Shown: in pieces, positions 33,915 to 42,424 of the stretch | Layout of the letters: each line of letters starts with the position of its first letter | Numbering within the stretch: position 1 is the first letter of the stretch | DNA from: Nitrobacteraceae bacterium AZCC 2146 | GTDB taxonomy: Bacteria > Pseudomonadota > Alphaproteobacteria > Rhizobiales > Xanthobacteraceae | Direction: 5' to 3' | Assembly (NCBI GenBank): GCA_036924855.1 | Contig: JBAGRP010000001.1 | Span: forward strand, 1,426,001 to 1,490,000 | Length of the DNA stretch: 64,000 nt | The notes under the pieces: model-generated | What the model was told of the DNA's origin: nothing | The model's input: the letters and a program-made list of their open reading frames with translations, nothing else | Databases searched by the model: none | Translations under genes and position numbers: made by a program

Positions 33915-36900
33915 TTAATGCGATGATGTGGTTACGGCGTCCGCCTGATTTGTGGTGTCAGGCTGCCAGGCGTGCACCAGGCTGAAGATGGTGGGCACCA
34001 AAAACAGGGTGGCGCAGGTGGCGAAGATCAGCCCGCCGATCACGGCGCGTCCCAGTGGTTGGTTCTGTCCGGCCTCGACCGCCATCGGCAGCATGCCGAT
34101 GACCATGGCGAGCGCCGTCATCAGCACCGGGCGAAACCGCGAGCCGCCCGCTTCGAACGCGGCTTCCATGGCACCGACGCCCGCCGCCATCCGTTCACGG
34201 GCAAAGCTGATCACCAGAATGCTGTTGGCGGTTGCCACACCCATGCACATGATGGCGCCGGTGAGCGCCGGAACGGAAAGTGTCGTGCCGGTCCCGAACA
34301 GGATCCAGACGATGCCCGCCAAGGCCGTCGGCAGCGCCATGACGATGACGAAGGGATCGATCCAGGATTGGAAGTTGATGACGATCAAGAGGTAGATCAG
34401 CACGATCGCTGCCGCGAGACCGACGAAGAGCTGCTGATAGGCGCTTGTCATCGTGCTGACCTGGCCACGCAGCGCGACACTCGCACCCTTGGGCAGATCC
34501 TTTGCCGTGTCGCGGATCGCCTTTTGAATGTCAGCAGCGAGCGCACCTAGGTCCCTCCCCTGCGGCGTCGCAAAAATATCGATCACAGGCTGAACGTTGT
34601 AGTGCGACACGACGGCGTTGCTGTTGCTACGCTGGACCTGCGCCAGCCCGCCAAGCAGCTGGGTATTGGCGGCAGCCGCTGATGTCACCGGAATGTTTTG
34701 CAGACCGGTCATGGTATTGATATCGCGCTGCGGGGTCTGAACCGAGACCGCGTAGGAAACGCCGTTGGCCGGGTTCAGCCAATAGGTCGGGGCAGATTGC
34801 GAGCTACCCGACAGTGTCGTCAGCATGGCGGTGGCGACGTCCTTTTCGGTGAGGCCCGCAAGCGAGGTGAGCGAGCGGTCGACATTGACGTCAAGCGTCG
34901 GCTGCTGAAACGCCTGCTGGATGCGCGCATCGGCAATGCCCGGGATTGCCCTGATTTTTGTCAGCAATGAATTTGCATACTTCCGATTTGCGGCAAGGTC
35001 CCTGCCCGCAACCTGCAAGTCGATCGGCGCGGGCACACCGAAATTCAGGACTTGGCTGACGATATCGGCTGGCAGAAAGGCGAAGCTCGTGCCGGGGAAC
35101 TGCTGCGGCAGCCTCTCGCGCATGGTCTTGATGTAATCGTCGGTCGGCGCGTGATTAGGCTTGAGGCTGATCAGGATGTCGGCGTCGCCGACGCCGATGG
35201 TGCCGGAGTTGTTATAGGCCATGTTGATGCCGCTGACCGTGAGTCCGATATTGCTCACGATGCCGTCGAGTTCGCCTGACGGAATGATGCCGTGAATGGC
35301 GGTCCCGACCTGGTCGGTCAGGCTGGTCGTTTCCTCGATCCGCGTTCCCGTCGGCGTCCGGGTATGAAGTTTTATCTGGCCGGCGTCCACGGTCGGGAAG
35401 AAGTCCTGGCCGAGATAGGGCGCAAGGCCGAATGACAAAATGCTGAAGACCAGAAATCCGGCGATCACCTTGACCCGGTTGCGCAGGCACAACTGCAGCA
35501 GGCCCTGATACCCGTTGCGGATGTTCTCGAACACATGTTCGAAGCCGCGCTGAAAGCCCGCAAGCGGATTGCGGCTGACCTTGGGCTGACAGCCCTCATC
35601 GGCCGTGACATGGACGTGTTGATTGCGCAGGAAATAGTTTGCCAGCGTCGGCACCAGGGTACGCGACAGCACATAGGAGGCCGCAAGCGCGAGCATCACC
35701 GCTTCGGCGAGCGGACGAAACAGGTAGCCGGCGACGCCGCCAAGCCCGAACATCGGCACGAAGGCGATGCAAATGCAGAGCAGCGACACGGTCGCCGGCA
35801 CCACGATCTGCTGCGCGCCGTCGAGAATGGCGGGCTCGATCTCCTTGCCCTGCTCAAGATGCCAGTTGATGTTCTCAATGGTGACGGTGGCGTCGTCGAC
35901 GAGAATTCCGACCGCGAGCGCCAGGCCGCCGAGCGTCATGACATTGATGGTCTCGCCCAGCAGCGAAAGGCCGGTCAACGCGGCCAATATAGCCAACGGG
36001 ATGGAGAGCGTGATGATGAGGGTCGAGCGCCAGCTGCCGAGGAACAGCAGGATCATCGCCCCGGTCAGCGCTGCCGCGATCACGCCTTCCCTGATGACGC
36101 TGGACACCGCATCGGTCACGAAAACGGATTGATCGCCCACCGCGGTCAGTTTCAGGCTGCCCGGAAGCGTCTGCGATACCGAAGGCAGCAGGCTCTTAAC
36201 GCCGTTGATGATGTCGAGCGTCGAACTCGCGCCCGCCTTCATGATGGTCAGCAGCACGGCGCTTACACCGTTGACGTGAACGGCGTTGGTTTGCGGCGGG
36301 CTGCCGTCATGTACATAAGCCACGTCACGCATATAGATGACGGTGCCGTTGACGGTCTTGATCGGAAGATCGTTGAAGGCTTCGACCGCTTTCGGCGAGT
36401 CGTTCAGGTTGACGGTATACTCGTATGTGCCAATTTTCTGGGTTCCGACCGGCGTGATCAGGTTCTGCAGCGAAAGCGCGTTGATGACGTCGTTGGCGGA
36501 AACGCCGTATTGATGCAGCGCCTGCTGATTGAGGTCGGCCTGCACCTGGCGCACCTTGCCACCGAACGGAAGCGGCAGCGCGGCACCTGGAACCGGAGCC
36601 AGCGCTGGGCGGATGAAATTCAGCGCCGAGTCGAATATCTGGGTTTCCGACATCTGGTCGCTTGAAAGCGCGAGCTGCAGAATGGGAACGCTCGAGGCAT
36701 TAAAACTCAGGATCAGTGGCGGGGTGATGCCCGGCGGCATCTGCTTCAGCACCGTCTGCGACATGCCGTTGACCTGCGCCAGCGCGGCATTGATGTTCAC
36801 GGTCGGCTGAAAGAAGATCTTGATGATCCCGTAGTTCACGATCGACTGGGACTCGATATGCTCGATGTCGTTGACGCTGTTGGGTAGCGACCGCTCGTAG

Positions 36901-37100
36901 AACGTGACGATGCGGCCGGCCATATCGTCGGCAGGCAGACCGGTGTAGCTGAAAACCACGCTGATGACGGGAATGTTGATGTTCGGGAAGATGTCGGTCG
37001 GCGTCCGCAGCGCCGACGCTGTGCCGAAGATCAGGATCAGCACCGCCATGACGACGAACGTATACGGCCGCCGCAAGGCGAGCCGAACGATTCCAATCAT
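33915..37100 (-). CDS. RND efflux permease (HAE1-like)
   Basis: A 1061-residue inner-membrane pump. The ATG at 37100 is preceded by GGAG six bases upstream; a TTG four codons before it is less likely. It has the RND layout: helix 1 (RPYTFVVMAVLILIFGTA), a large periplasmic loop, helices 2-6 with the charged core motif GGLALAVGILVDDATVTIEN in helix 4 (paired Asp), a second large loop, and helices 8-12. The VDD pair is typical of HAE1 multidrug pumps rather than of heavy-metal CusA types. It is the first gene of the long leftward operon and has a CTAAG-N6-CTAAG box 49-64 bases upstream. Confidence 0.92.
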   Translation of the reverse strand: MIGIVRLALRRPYTFVVMAVLILIFGTASALRTPTDIFPNINIPVISVVFSYTGLPADDMAGRIVTFYERSLPNSVNDIEHIESQSIVNYGIIKIFFQPTVNINAALAQVNGMSQTVLKQMPPGITPPLILSFNASSVPILQLALSSDQMSETQIFDSALNFIRPALAPVPGAALPLPFGGKVRQVQADLNQQALHQYGVSANDVINALSLQNLITPVGTQKIGTYEYTVNLNDSPKAVEAFNDLPIKTVNGTVIYMRDVAYVHDGSPPQTNAVHVNGVSAVLLTIMKAGASSTLDIINGVKSLLPSVSQTLPGSLKLTAVGDQSVFVTDAVSSVIREGVIAAALTGAMILLFLGSWRSTLIITLSIPLAILAALTGLSLLGETINVMTLGGLALAVGILVDDATVTIENINWHLEQGKEIEPAILDGAQQIVVPATVSLLCICIAFVPMFGLGGVAGYLFRPLAEAVMLALAASYVLSRTLVPTLANYFLRNQHVHVTADEGCQPKVSRNPLAGFQRGFEHVFENIRNGYQGLLQLCLRNRVKVIAGFLVFSILSFGLAPYLGQDFFPTVDAGQIKLHTRTPTGTRIEETTSLTDQVGTAIHGIIPSGELDGIVSNIGLTVSGINMAYNNSGTIGVGDADILISLKPNHAPTDDYIKTMRERLPQQFPGTSFAFLPADIVSQVLNFGVPAPIDLQVAGRDLAANRKYANSLLTKIRAIPGIADARIQQAFQQPTLDVNVDRSLTSLAGLTEKDVATAMLTTLSGSSQSAPTYWLNPANGVSYAVSVQTPQRDINTMTGLQNIPVTSAAAANTQLLGGLAQVQRSNSNAVVSHYNVQPVIDIFATPQGRDLGALAADIQKAIRDTAKDLPKGASVALRGQVSTMTSAYQQLFVGLAAAIVLIYLLIVINFQSWIDPFVIVMALPTALAGIVWILFGTGTTLSVPALTGAIMCMGVATANSILVISFARERMAAGVGAMEAAFEAGGSRFRPVLMTALAMVIGMLPMAVEAGQNQPLGRAVIGGLIFATCATLFLVPTIFSLVHAWQPDTTNQADAVTTSSH

Positions 37101-37148
37101 AGCGCTCTCCAATGTGAGACGATGTTGCCGTCGCCATAGCCGCCAACC

Positions 37149-37164
37149 CTTAGGGCCGCCTTAG
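37149..37164 (-). promoter_or_regulatory. CTAAG-N6-CTAAG box upstream of RND operon
   Basis: On the coding (minus) strand the site reads CTAAGGCGGCCCTAAG, followed by GGTTGGCGG. The COG4705 box at 26710 is likewise followed by TTGGCG. Pentamers are identical and spaced 11 bases, like the boxes flanking TCS2 some 10 kb away. It ends 49 bases before the permease ATG. A LysR gene starts 122 bases to the right, so that regulator could also act here. Confidence 0.68.
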
Positions 37165-37285
37165 CGCGCCGGTGCCCATGCCATTGCTCGGCTGAGGCGC
37201 ACTGTTCCAACCGACAATCCCGAATCTAGGGTTGAGTTTCGCATTCGTAAAATGCATTCTCTTTATCCCCACATGTTCATTCTGA

Positions 37286-38236
37286 ATGATGGGATGGAGT
37301 ACCAATCGCTTGACCAAACCGGCTCCCAGACTGGGTGCGATCGACCTGAACCTGTTGGTGGTGTTCGACGCCATTATGAGGGACAGATCCGTCACGCGGG
37401 CAGGACTCCGACTGGGCCTCAGCCAGCCTGCGATGAGCCATGCCCTGACCCGATTGCGTCACATGCTGAAAGACGAGCTGTTTGTCCGCAGCCCAAACGG
37501 AATGGTGCCGACGCCGCGGGCCGAGGAACTCGCCACGCCGATCAGGATTGCACTCGACGGGCTGCAACAATCGCTGGAACCCATGAAGTTCGACCCGTCA
37601 ATGGCGACGGCAACGTTCCGCATTGCCGTCGACAATTATGCGGCGATCGTTCTGGTTGCTCCGATTGCGGCACACGTTGCCAGGACTGCTCCCGGGGTGA
37701 GGCTGGATTTTCGGCCGAGCGGCACGTTAGACGTGCTCGAACGGCTTGATCGAAGCGAGCTGCATTTGGCGATGGGTCCTATAGGCGTCCAGGGCGAGCG
37801 GTTCTCCCGGCGGCGGTTGCTGCAGGATCAATTCGTCGTAGTGCATCGCAAGGGGCATCCGGCCGCGAAAACGAAGGAGTTCTCGACCGAGAAGCTGGCA
37901 ACGCTGCCGCAACTGGAAATCTCGTCCGCTCAGTTCGGGCCCGATTTTGCCGAGACCGGCCCTGAAAGATCAAAGCTCGGCCCAAGAGCGGCGATGCGTG
38001 CGCCATTCTTGTCAGCGGCGCCGATTCTGGCGACATCGGACCTGGTATCGGTGCTTCCGCTCAACGTCGCCAAAAGCATGACAAGGTCCCACCAGCTTGT
38101 TTACCGCCGACTGTCACGTTCGCCGAAGCCGATCGACGCCGCCATGATTTGGCTGCGGCGGCTGGACAACCAGCCGGCACATGCGTGGCTGCGTGATGTC
38201 ATCGGTCGCGTGACCGGTGACTTGCAGGACACCTGA
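37286..38236 (+). CDS. LysR-family transcriptional regulator (NodD-like branch)
   Basis: A 316-residue regulator. The N-terminal part reads LGAIDLNLLVVFDAIMRDRS, then VTRAGLRLGLSQPAMSHALT (HTH at about 20-75). The effector domain starts ATATFRIAVDNYAAIVLVAP and includes LHLAMGPIGVQGERF. This is the NodD/LinR-like branch. The first ATG (37286) overlaps a 13-base palindrome, TCATTCTGAATGA; a TTG 24 bases further with GGAG upstream is an alternative start. Divergent from the RND operon, it is the obvious local regulator for that pump, in addition to TCS2. Confidence 0.87.
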   Translation: MMGWSTNRLTKPAPRLGAIDLNLLVVFDAIMRDRSVTRAGLRLGLSQPAMSHALTRLRHMLKDELFVRSPNGMVPTPRAEELATPIRIALDGLQQSLEPMKFDPSMATATFRIAVDNYAAIVLVAPIAAHVARTAPGVRLDFRPSGTLDVLERLDRSELHLAMGPIGVQGERFSRRRLLQDQFVVVHRKGHPAAKTKEFSTEKLATLPQLEISSAQFGPDFAETGPERSKLGPRAAMRAPFLSAAPILATSDLVSVLPLNVAKSMTRSHQLVYRRLSRSPKPIDAAMIWLRRLDNQPAHAWLRDVIGRVTGDLQDT

Positions 38237-38999
38237 GGGCGGACAACTCTCAATACGGCGCCTATTTCGTCACCAAGGCGAATGTCCGCTTTGCGCGGCG
38301 GTCGTTCCATAACCGCTCATCATGCGAATTCGCGAGCCAGCCTCAGCAAAGATCGACTTCAGCAATTGCCGGCTTGCCGCTACATCACTGGCATTCGGGC
38401 ATACTATGCAACCCAACTGCCATAGAGCGGCATCGGCATGGGGAAGTGCGCGTGCTCAAGGAAGTGATCGGGCAATGTGCCGACGGCACCCTGCCCGCAT
38501 TTCGTTTGATCGAAACGCTGTTCGGGGAAACCGCGGTCTCGGATGAGAAAGTACGAGCTGGCCGATTTCTACGCTGGGCTAGGCGTCGGTCATCCACTGC
38601 GACCGAGGGTGCCTCAACCGTCTACAAGAAAACGAATGGGAAGCAATTCTGTCTTCCCGTCGGCGGTCGGAATGAAGAGATCGTCCAGGCCATAAAATGG
38701 ATATTCCATCGCCCAAAACGGATTGGAATTTGCGCCAAAGAACTGATGGTGCATCTCCGTTCCCTATTGGGCGCCTGAAGGATGTGAACCGCTGCAACGG
38801 CGCTGATGAGGTTGCCCAAGCTCACTTGCGAGGAATGCGTTCACGGGGTTTACCGAGCGTCCACGCTCAGCAACTCCAGTCTTGAAACGAGCGTCCGAAC
38901 TCGCATACACTCAATTCATTCCTTGGGGACAGGCAGACTCCCCGTCAGACCTCTCAGTCCAAGCTCTGCGCGACACACGATCCTTCGTGGAGAAGGCGC
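38237..38999. other. Region with one weak rightward frame
   Basis: 763 bases between the LysR and Cj0069-type genes. A rightward frame, with possible GTG start at 38446 and end at 38778, would encode 110 residues beginning VRVLKEVIGQCADGTLPAFR and ending with IGICAKELMVHLRSLLG. I do not recognise it and see no firm ribosome site. It may be a degraded gene. The ribosome site and promoter for the gene at 39000 lie at the right end. Confidence 0.3.
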
Positions 39000-40076
39000 G
39001 TGGACACCGAACGACAACTTCCTCTCCATCAGACTGTCGCAATCCTCTCGCGCGGCAACGCTTCCGCACGCCGGGATACGACGCCGCAAAACAGCCGCTT
39101 CGTCCGCGTCTTCGAGGCGCTCGCTGCCGTCGGCATCGAGGCACAACCAGCCATCTACGATGAAACTTTCGCCGATGCGGTCCGCAACCAATTGCTTGGG
39201 GTGGCCGGCGTCCTCGTCTGGGTCGATCCGATACACCAGGGCAAAACGCGGGTGGCGCTCGATGAGCTGCTGCGAGAGGTTGCAGCGCTACGCCAATGGG
39301 TGAGCGCCCATCCCGATGTCATCCTGAAGATGGGCGTCAAGGAGGTGCTTTACCGAACGCGCCACTTGGGCTGGGGCGCCGATACGCATCGCTACGACAG
39401 TGCAGCTGCCTTCCTAGCGGAATTCCCTTCGCGCTTGCGGGCCGGAGGCCCACGCGTGCTCAAACAAAATCGCGGGAATGGAGGCCAAGGTGTCTGGAAA
39501 GTGGAGGCCTTGCCGGAAGCGGCGACCGTTCGGGTGCTCCACGCGCAGCGCGGAAGCCTGCCCGAGGACATACCGCTCGATGACTTCATCGGCCGATGCG
39601 AGCCATATTTCGGATGGGGCGGCTGCATCATCGATCAGGCGTTCCAGCCGCGTCTCCCCGATGGGATGATCCGTTGCTACATGAGCGGACCGAAAGTCGC
39701 GGGCTTTGGGCACCAACTGGTCAACGCCCTGATCCCGCCGCCGTCGGCAGGTCCGGATTCTCCGGAAGCTCAATCCGGTCCACGCATCATGCACGGCCCA
39801 GAAGCCCCGCAGTTCCAGGCGCTGCGAAGGTTGATGGAGGAAGAGTGGACGCCACAGATGATGGAAACACTGGATATCGATGAGATGTCCCTGCCGGTAA
39901 TCTGGGACGCGGATTTTCTCTTCGGCCCGCGCGACGCGACCGGTGCTGACACCTACGTCCTTTGCGAAATCAACGCGAGCTCCTGCTTCGCGATCCCCGA
40001 TCAGGCACCCGCGGCGATCGCACTGACCGTCAAGGATCGGCTTCTGCAAAACGTAGGTGTGGGATCCGGTCGATAA
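39000..40076 (+). CDS. Cj0069-family ATP-grasp-like protein
   Basis: A 358-residue cytoplasmic protein starting at a GTG with GGAG seven bases upstream. Typical family segments are HPDVILKMGVKEVLYRTRHL, PRVLKQNRGNGGQGVWKVE and DADFLFGPR..TYVLCEINAS. They correspond to the nucleotide-binding lysine strand, the glycine-rich flexible loop and the metal-binding Glu/Asn of ATP-grasp enzymes. The substrate and product are unknown. In related genomes such genes often accompany an MFS transporter; here an MFS gene follows but is broken. Confidence 0.8.
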   Translation: MDTERQLPLHQTVAILSRGNASARRDTTPQNSRFVRVFEALAAVGIEAQPAIYDETFADAVRNQLLGVAGVLVWVDPIHQGKTRVALDELLREVAALRQWVSAHPDVILKMGVKEVLYRTRHLGWGADTHRYDSAAAFLAEFPSRLRAGGPRVLKQNRGNGGQGVWKVEALPEAATVRVLHAQRGSLPEDIPLDDFIGRCEPYFGWGGCIIDQAFQPRLPDGMIRCYMSGPKVAGFGHQLVNALIPPPSAGPDSPEAQSGPRIMHGPEAPQFQALRRLMEEEWTPQMMETLDIDEMSLPVIWDADFLFGPRDATGADTYVLCEINASSCFAIPDQAPAAIALTVKDRLLQNVGVGSGR

Positions 40077-40258
40077 GAGCGCAGGAAGTTGTCGCAGCAT
40101 TGGCACAGCGTCACCCTGCCCCGCAGAGGTCCTTGGCGGGGAGAGTCTCTTGGACCATCGCCCCTCCGAGAGCCCCGCGGTAATCGTAAAGCGTTTAAAA
40201 CTTCGCAACGGAGGGCTTTGGGGCGTCAACAGTGTGACAAAATGCCTTCGCGCTGCCA

Positions 40259-41480
40259 TTGCGGTATCCCGGCGACAAGGCCGGTGCCGTGCTCGGGACG
40301 GCACTTGCCATCAAGATGATCGTCTATGTCGGCGTGGCTCCCATCGTCGGCGGTTTAGCCAATCTGCTGCCGCGTCGTGCCTTCTTGGTTTCGATGGACC
40401 TCACGCGCGCCGCCGTGGCGCTGGCGCTACCGTTCGTCGACCAGGCCTGGCAGGTGTACTTGCTGATCTTCGTGCTGCAGTCGGCCTCCGCGGCGTTCAC
40501 GCCAACCTTCCAGGCAACCATTCCGGACGTGCTTCCGGACGAGGCGCCCAGTACACCCGTGCGCTGTCCCTGTCCCGGCTGGCCTACGACATGGAGAGCC
40601 TTGTCAGCCCGATCCTGGCGACGGCGCTACTGACCGTCATCACCTTCAACCTTTTGTTCGTCGGGACTGTGATCGGTTTCTTCTGTTCGGCCGCCCTGGT
40701 GCTGTCCGTGACCATTCCTCAGCCGCAGGCGTCGGAGCGCAAGCGCGGGATCTACGACAACACCACGCGCGGGATCCGCATCTCCTTGCGACGCCTCGGC
40801 TGCGTGGCCTGCTGGCGCTCAACCTCTCCGTTGCCGCAGCGGGTGCGATGGTAATCGTCAACACCGTGGTGCTGGTCGGCGGGATGCTGCAGGGATCGGA
40901 CACCGACGTGGCCATCGCTCTGGCGTGTTTTGGTGGCGGGTCGATGATGGCAGCACTTTTGCTGCCAAGATTGCTGGATCGCGTGCCGGATCGCCCGGTC
41001 ATGCTCTCGGCGGCAGGGCTGCCCGCGGCGGCACTTCTCTGCTTCGCCCTGTTGGTGTCCACATCTGTGACCAAGGAGTGGGTCTGGCCCGGCTTACTGT
41101 CGACGTGGGCGGTGCTTGGCGTCGCCTACTCGGCCGTCATGACCCCATCCGGACGTTTGCTGCGACGCTCGGCACATGCAGCCGACCGTCCGGCGGTCTT
41201 TGCCGCTCAGTTCGCCCTTTCGCACGCTTGCTGGCTTTTGACTTATCCACTTGCTGGCCGGCTTGGCTCGACGGCGGGATTGGTGCCGACGTTGCTGGTG
41301 CTTAGCGCGATCACGTTCTCTGGCGTCCTGCTCGCTCGCACGGTGTGGCCTGTGTCGGACGACGATGTAGTTCCGCATCGCCATCCTGATCTGCCGTCGG
41401 ACCATCCTCACGTCCATGGCGAGCATGCGGGACACGCGCACGCGTTTGTGATCGACGATCTACATCACCGATGGCCTTAA
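40259..41480 (+). pseudogene. MFS transporter, multiply frameshifted and N-terminally truncated
   Basis: A major facilitator readable only by switching frames. The piece RYPGDKAGAVLGTALAIKMI to TIPDVLPDE (to about 40545) is followed in another frame by YTRALSLSRLAYDMESLVSP to YDNTTRGIRISL (to about 40790). A third piece, MVIVNTVVLVGGMLQGSDTD, runs to the end at 41480. At least two single-base indels (near 40550 and 40790) are needed, and the first 45 or so residues of a normal MFS are missing. The C-terminal tail is rich in His (HPHVHGEHAGHAHAF), unusual for MFS and possibly metal-binding. The gene is inactive as written. Confidence 0.78.
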
Positions 41481-41605
41481 TCACTCGGGGGCGCACCGCT
41501 TGACAGGGCGCGGCGGTTCAGGTTGAGATCACCCCATGGGGATCGCGATCTCCCCACGAGGCGACAGCTAAAGTATCGCGTCCCGTTCACAACGAGGGCG
41601 CAGCT

Positions 41606-42424
41606 ATGTCGTCATACACCTCCATTTCCGTTGATAAACTTTCAAGGCTGATCGGCACCGCCAACACGCCGGCGTTAATCGACGTTCGGACGGACGAAGA
41701 TTTCGCCGCCGATCCCCGCATCATCCCCGGGGCCCTGCGCCGTCCACACGAAACCGCTGCAGATTGGGCAAAATCCTTTGCAGGCCGGTCCGCAATCGTC
41801 ATCTGCCGCAAGGGTCAGAAGCTCAGCGAGGGCGTTGCTGCGTGGCTCCGCATCGAAGGTGTGGCCGCGGAAACCCTCGACGGCGGCTTCGAAGCCTGGA
41901 AGGCGGCGAAGCTGCAGTTGGTGCCCGTCGCCAAGCTGCCGCCGAGGGATGCGCTAGGCCGTACCGTCTGGGTCACCCGATCACGTCCAAAGATCGATCG
42001 CATTGCCTGCCCGTGGCTGATACGGCGCTTCATCGATCCGGATGCGGTGTTCCTGTTTGTCTCCCCGTCGGAAGTCGAAGCCGTCGGCGAGCGGTTCGGC
42101 GCAGTTCCCTTCGACATCGAGAACGTGTTCTGGAGCCACCGTGGCGAACGCTGCACTTTCGACGTGATGATCGACGAGTTCGGGCTTTCGACGCCGCCGC
42201 TCGAGCGCCTGGCGACGATGGTGCGTGCGGCCGACACGGGACGGCCCGAACTGTCTCCGGAAGCCCCCGGCCTCATGGCCGCCTCGCTGGGGCTTTCCCG
42301 CATGTTCGACGACGACCTCATGCAACTGGACGCCGGGATGCTGGTCTACGACGCCTTCTATCGATGGTGCCGCGATGCGACGGGCGAAACCCACAACTGG
42401 CCGACCAGCAAGGGACAATCCTGA
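41606..42424 (+). CDS. chrB: Rhodanese-ChrB fusion chromate resistance protein
   Basis: A 272-residue two-domain protein. Residues 8-105 are a rhodanese domain with the active-site loop CRKGQKLS (catalytic Cys in VICRKG). Residues 120-268 match the C-terminal ChrB domain: KIDRIACPWLIRRFIDPDAV, FSHRGERC-like segment FWSHRGERCTFDVMIDEFGL, and LDAGMLVYDAFYRWCRD. ChrB proteins act as chromate-responsive regulators or accessory factors of ChrA. The rhodanese half suggests a sulfur or reduction step. It overlaps chrA by one base (TGATG). A palindromic GATCGCGATC 56-65 bases upstream could be its control site. Confidence 0.88.
   Translation: MSSYTSISVDKLSRLIGTANTPALIDVRTDEDFAADPRIIPGALRRPHETAADWAKSFAGRSAIVICRKGQKLSEGVAAWLRIEGVAAETLDGGFEAWKAAKLQLVPVAKLPPRDALGRTVWVTRSRPKIDRIACPWLIRRFIDPDAVFLFVSPSEVEAVGERFGAVPFDIENVFWSHRGERCTFDVMIDEFGLSTPPLERLATMVRAADTGRPELSPEAPGLMAASLGLSRMFDDDLMQLDAGMLVYDAFYRWCRDATGETHNWPTSKGQS

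Noticed and set aside
35535..36665. 376-residue frame opposite the RND permease
   Set aside because: Low-complexity charged sequence typical of antisense frames in high-GC genes; no start signal.
41538..41555. GC-rich dyad upstream of chrB as a terminator
   Set aside because: Only the central GATCGCGATC is perfect and no T-run follows; it is more likely a binding site, and is mentioned with chrB only.
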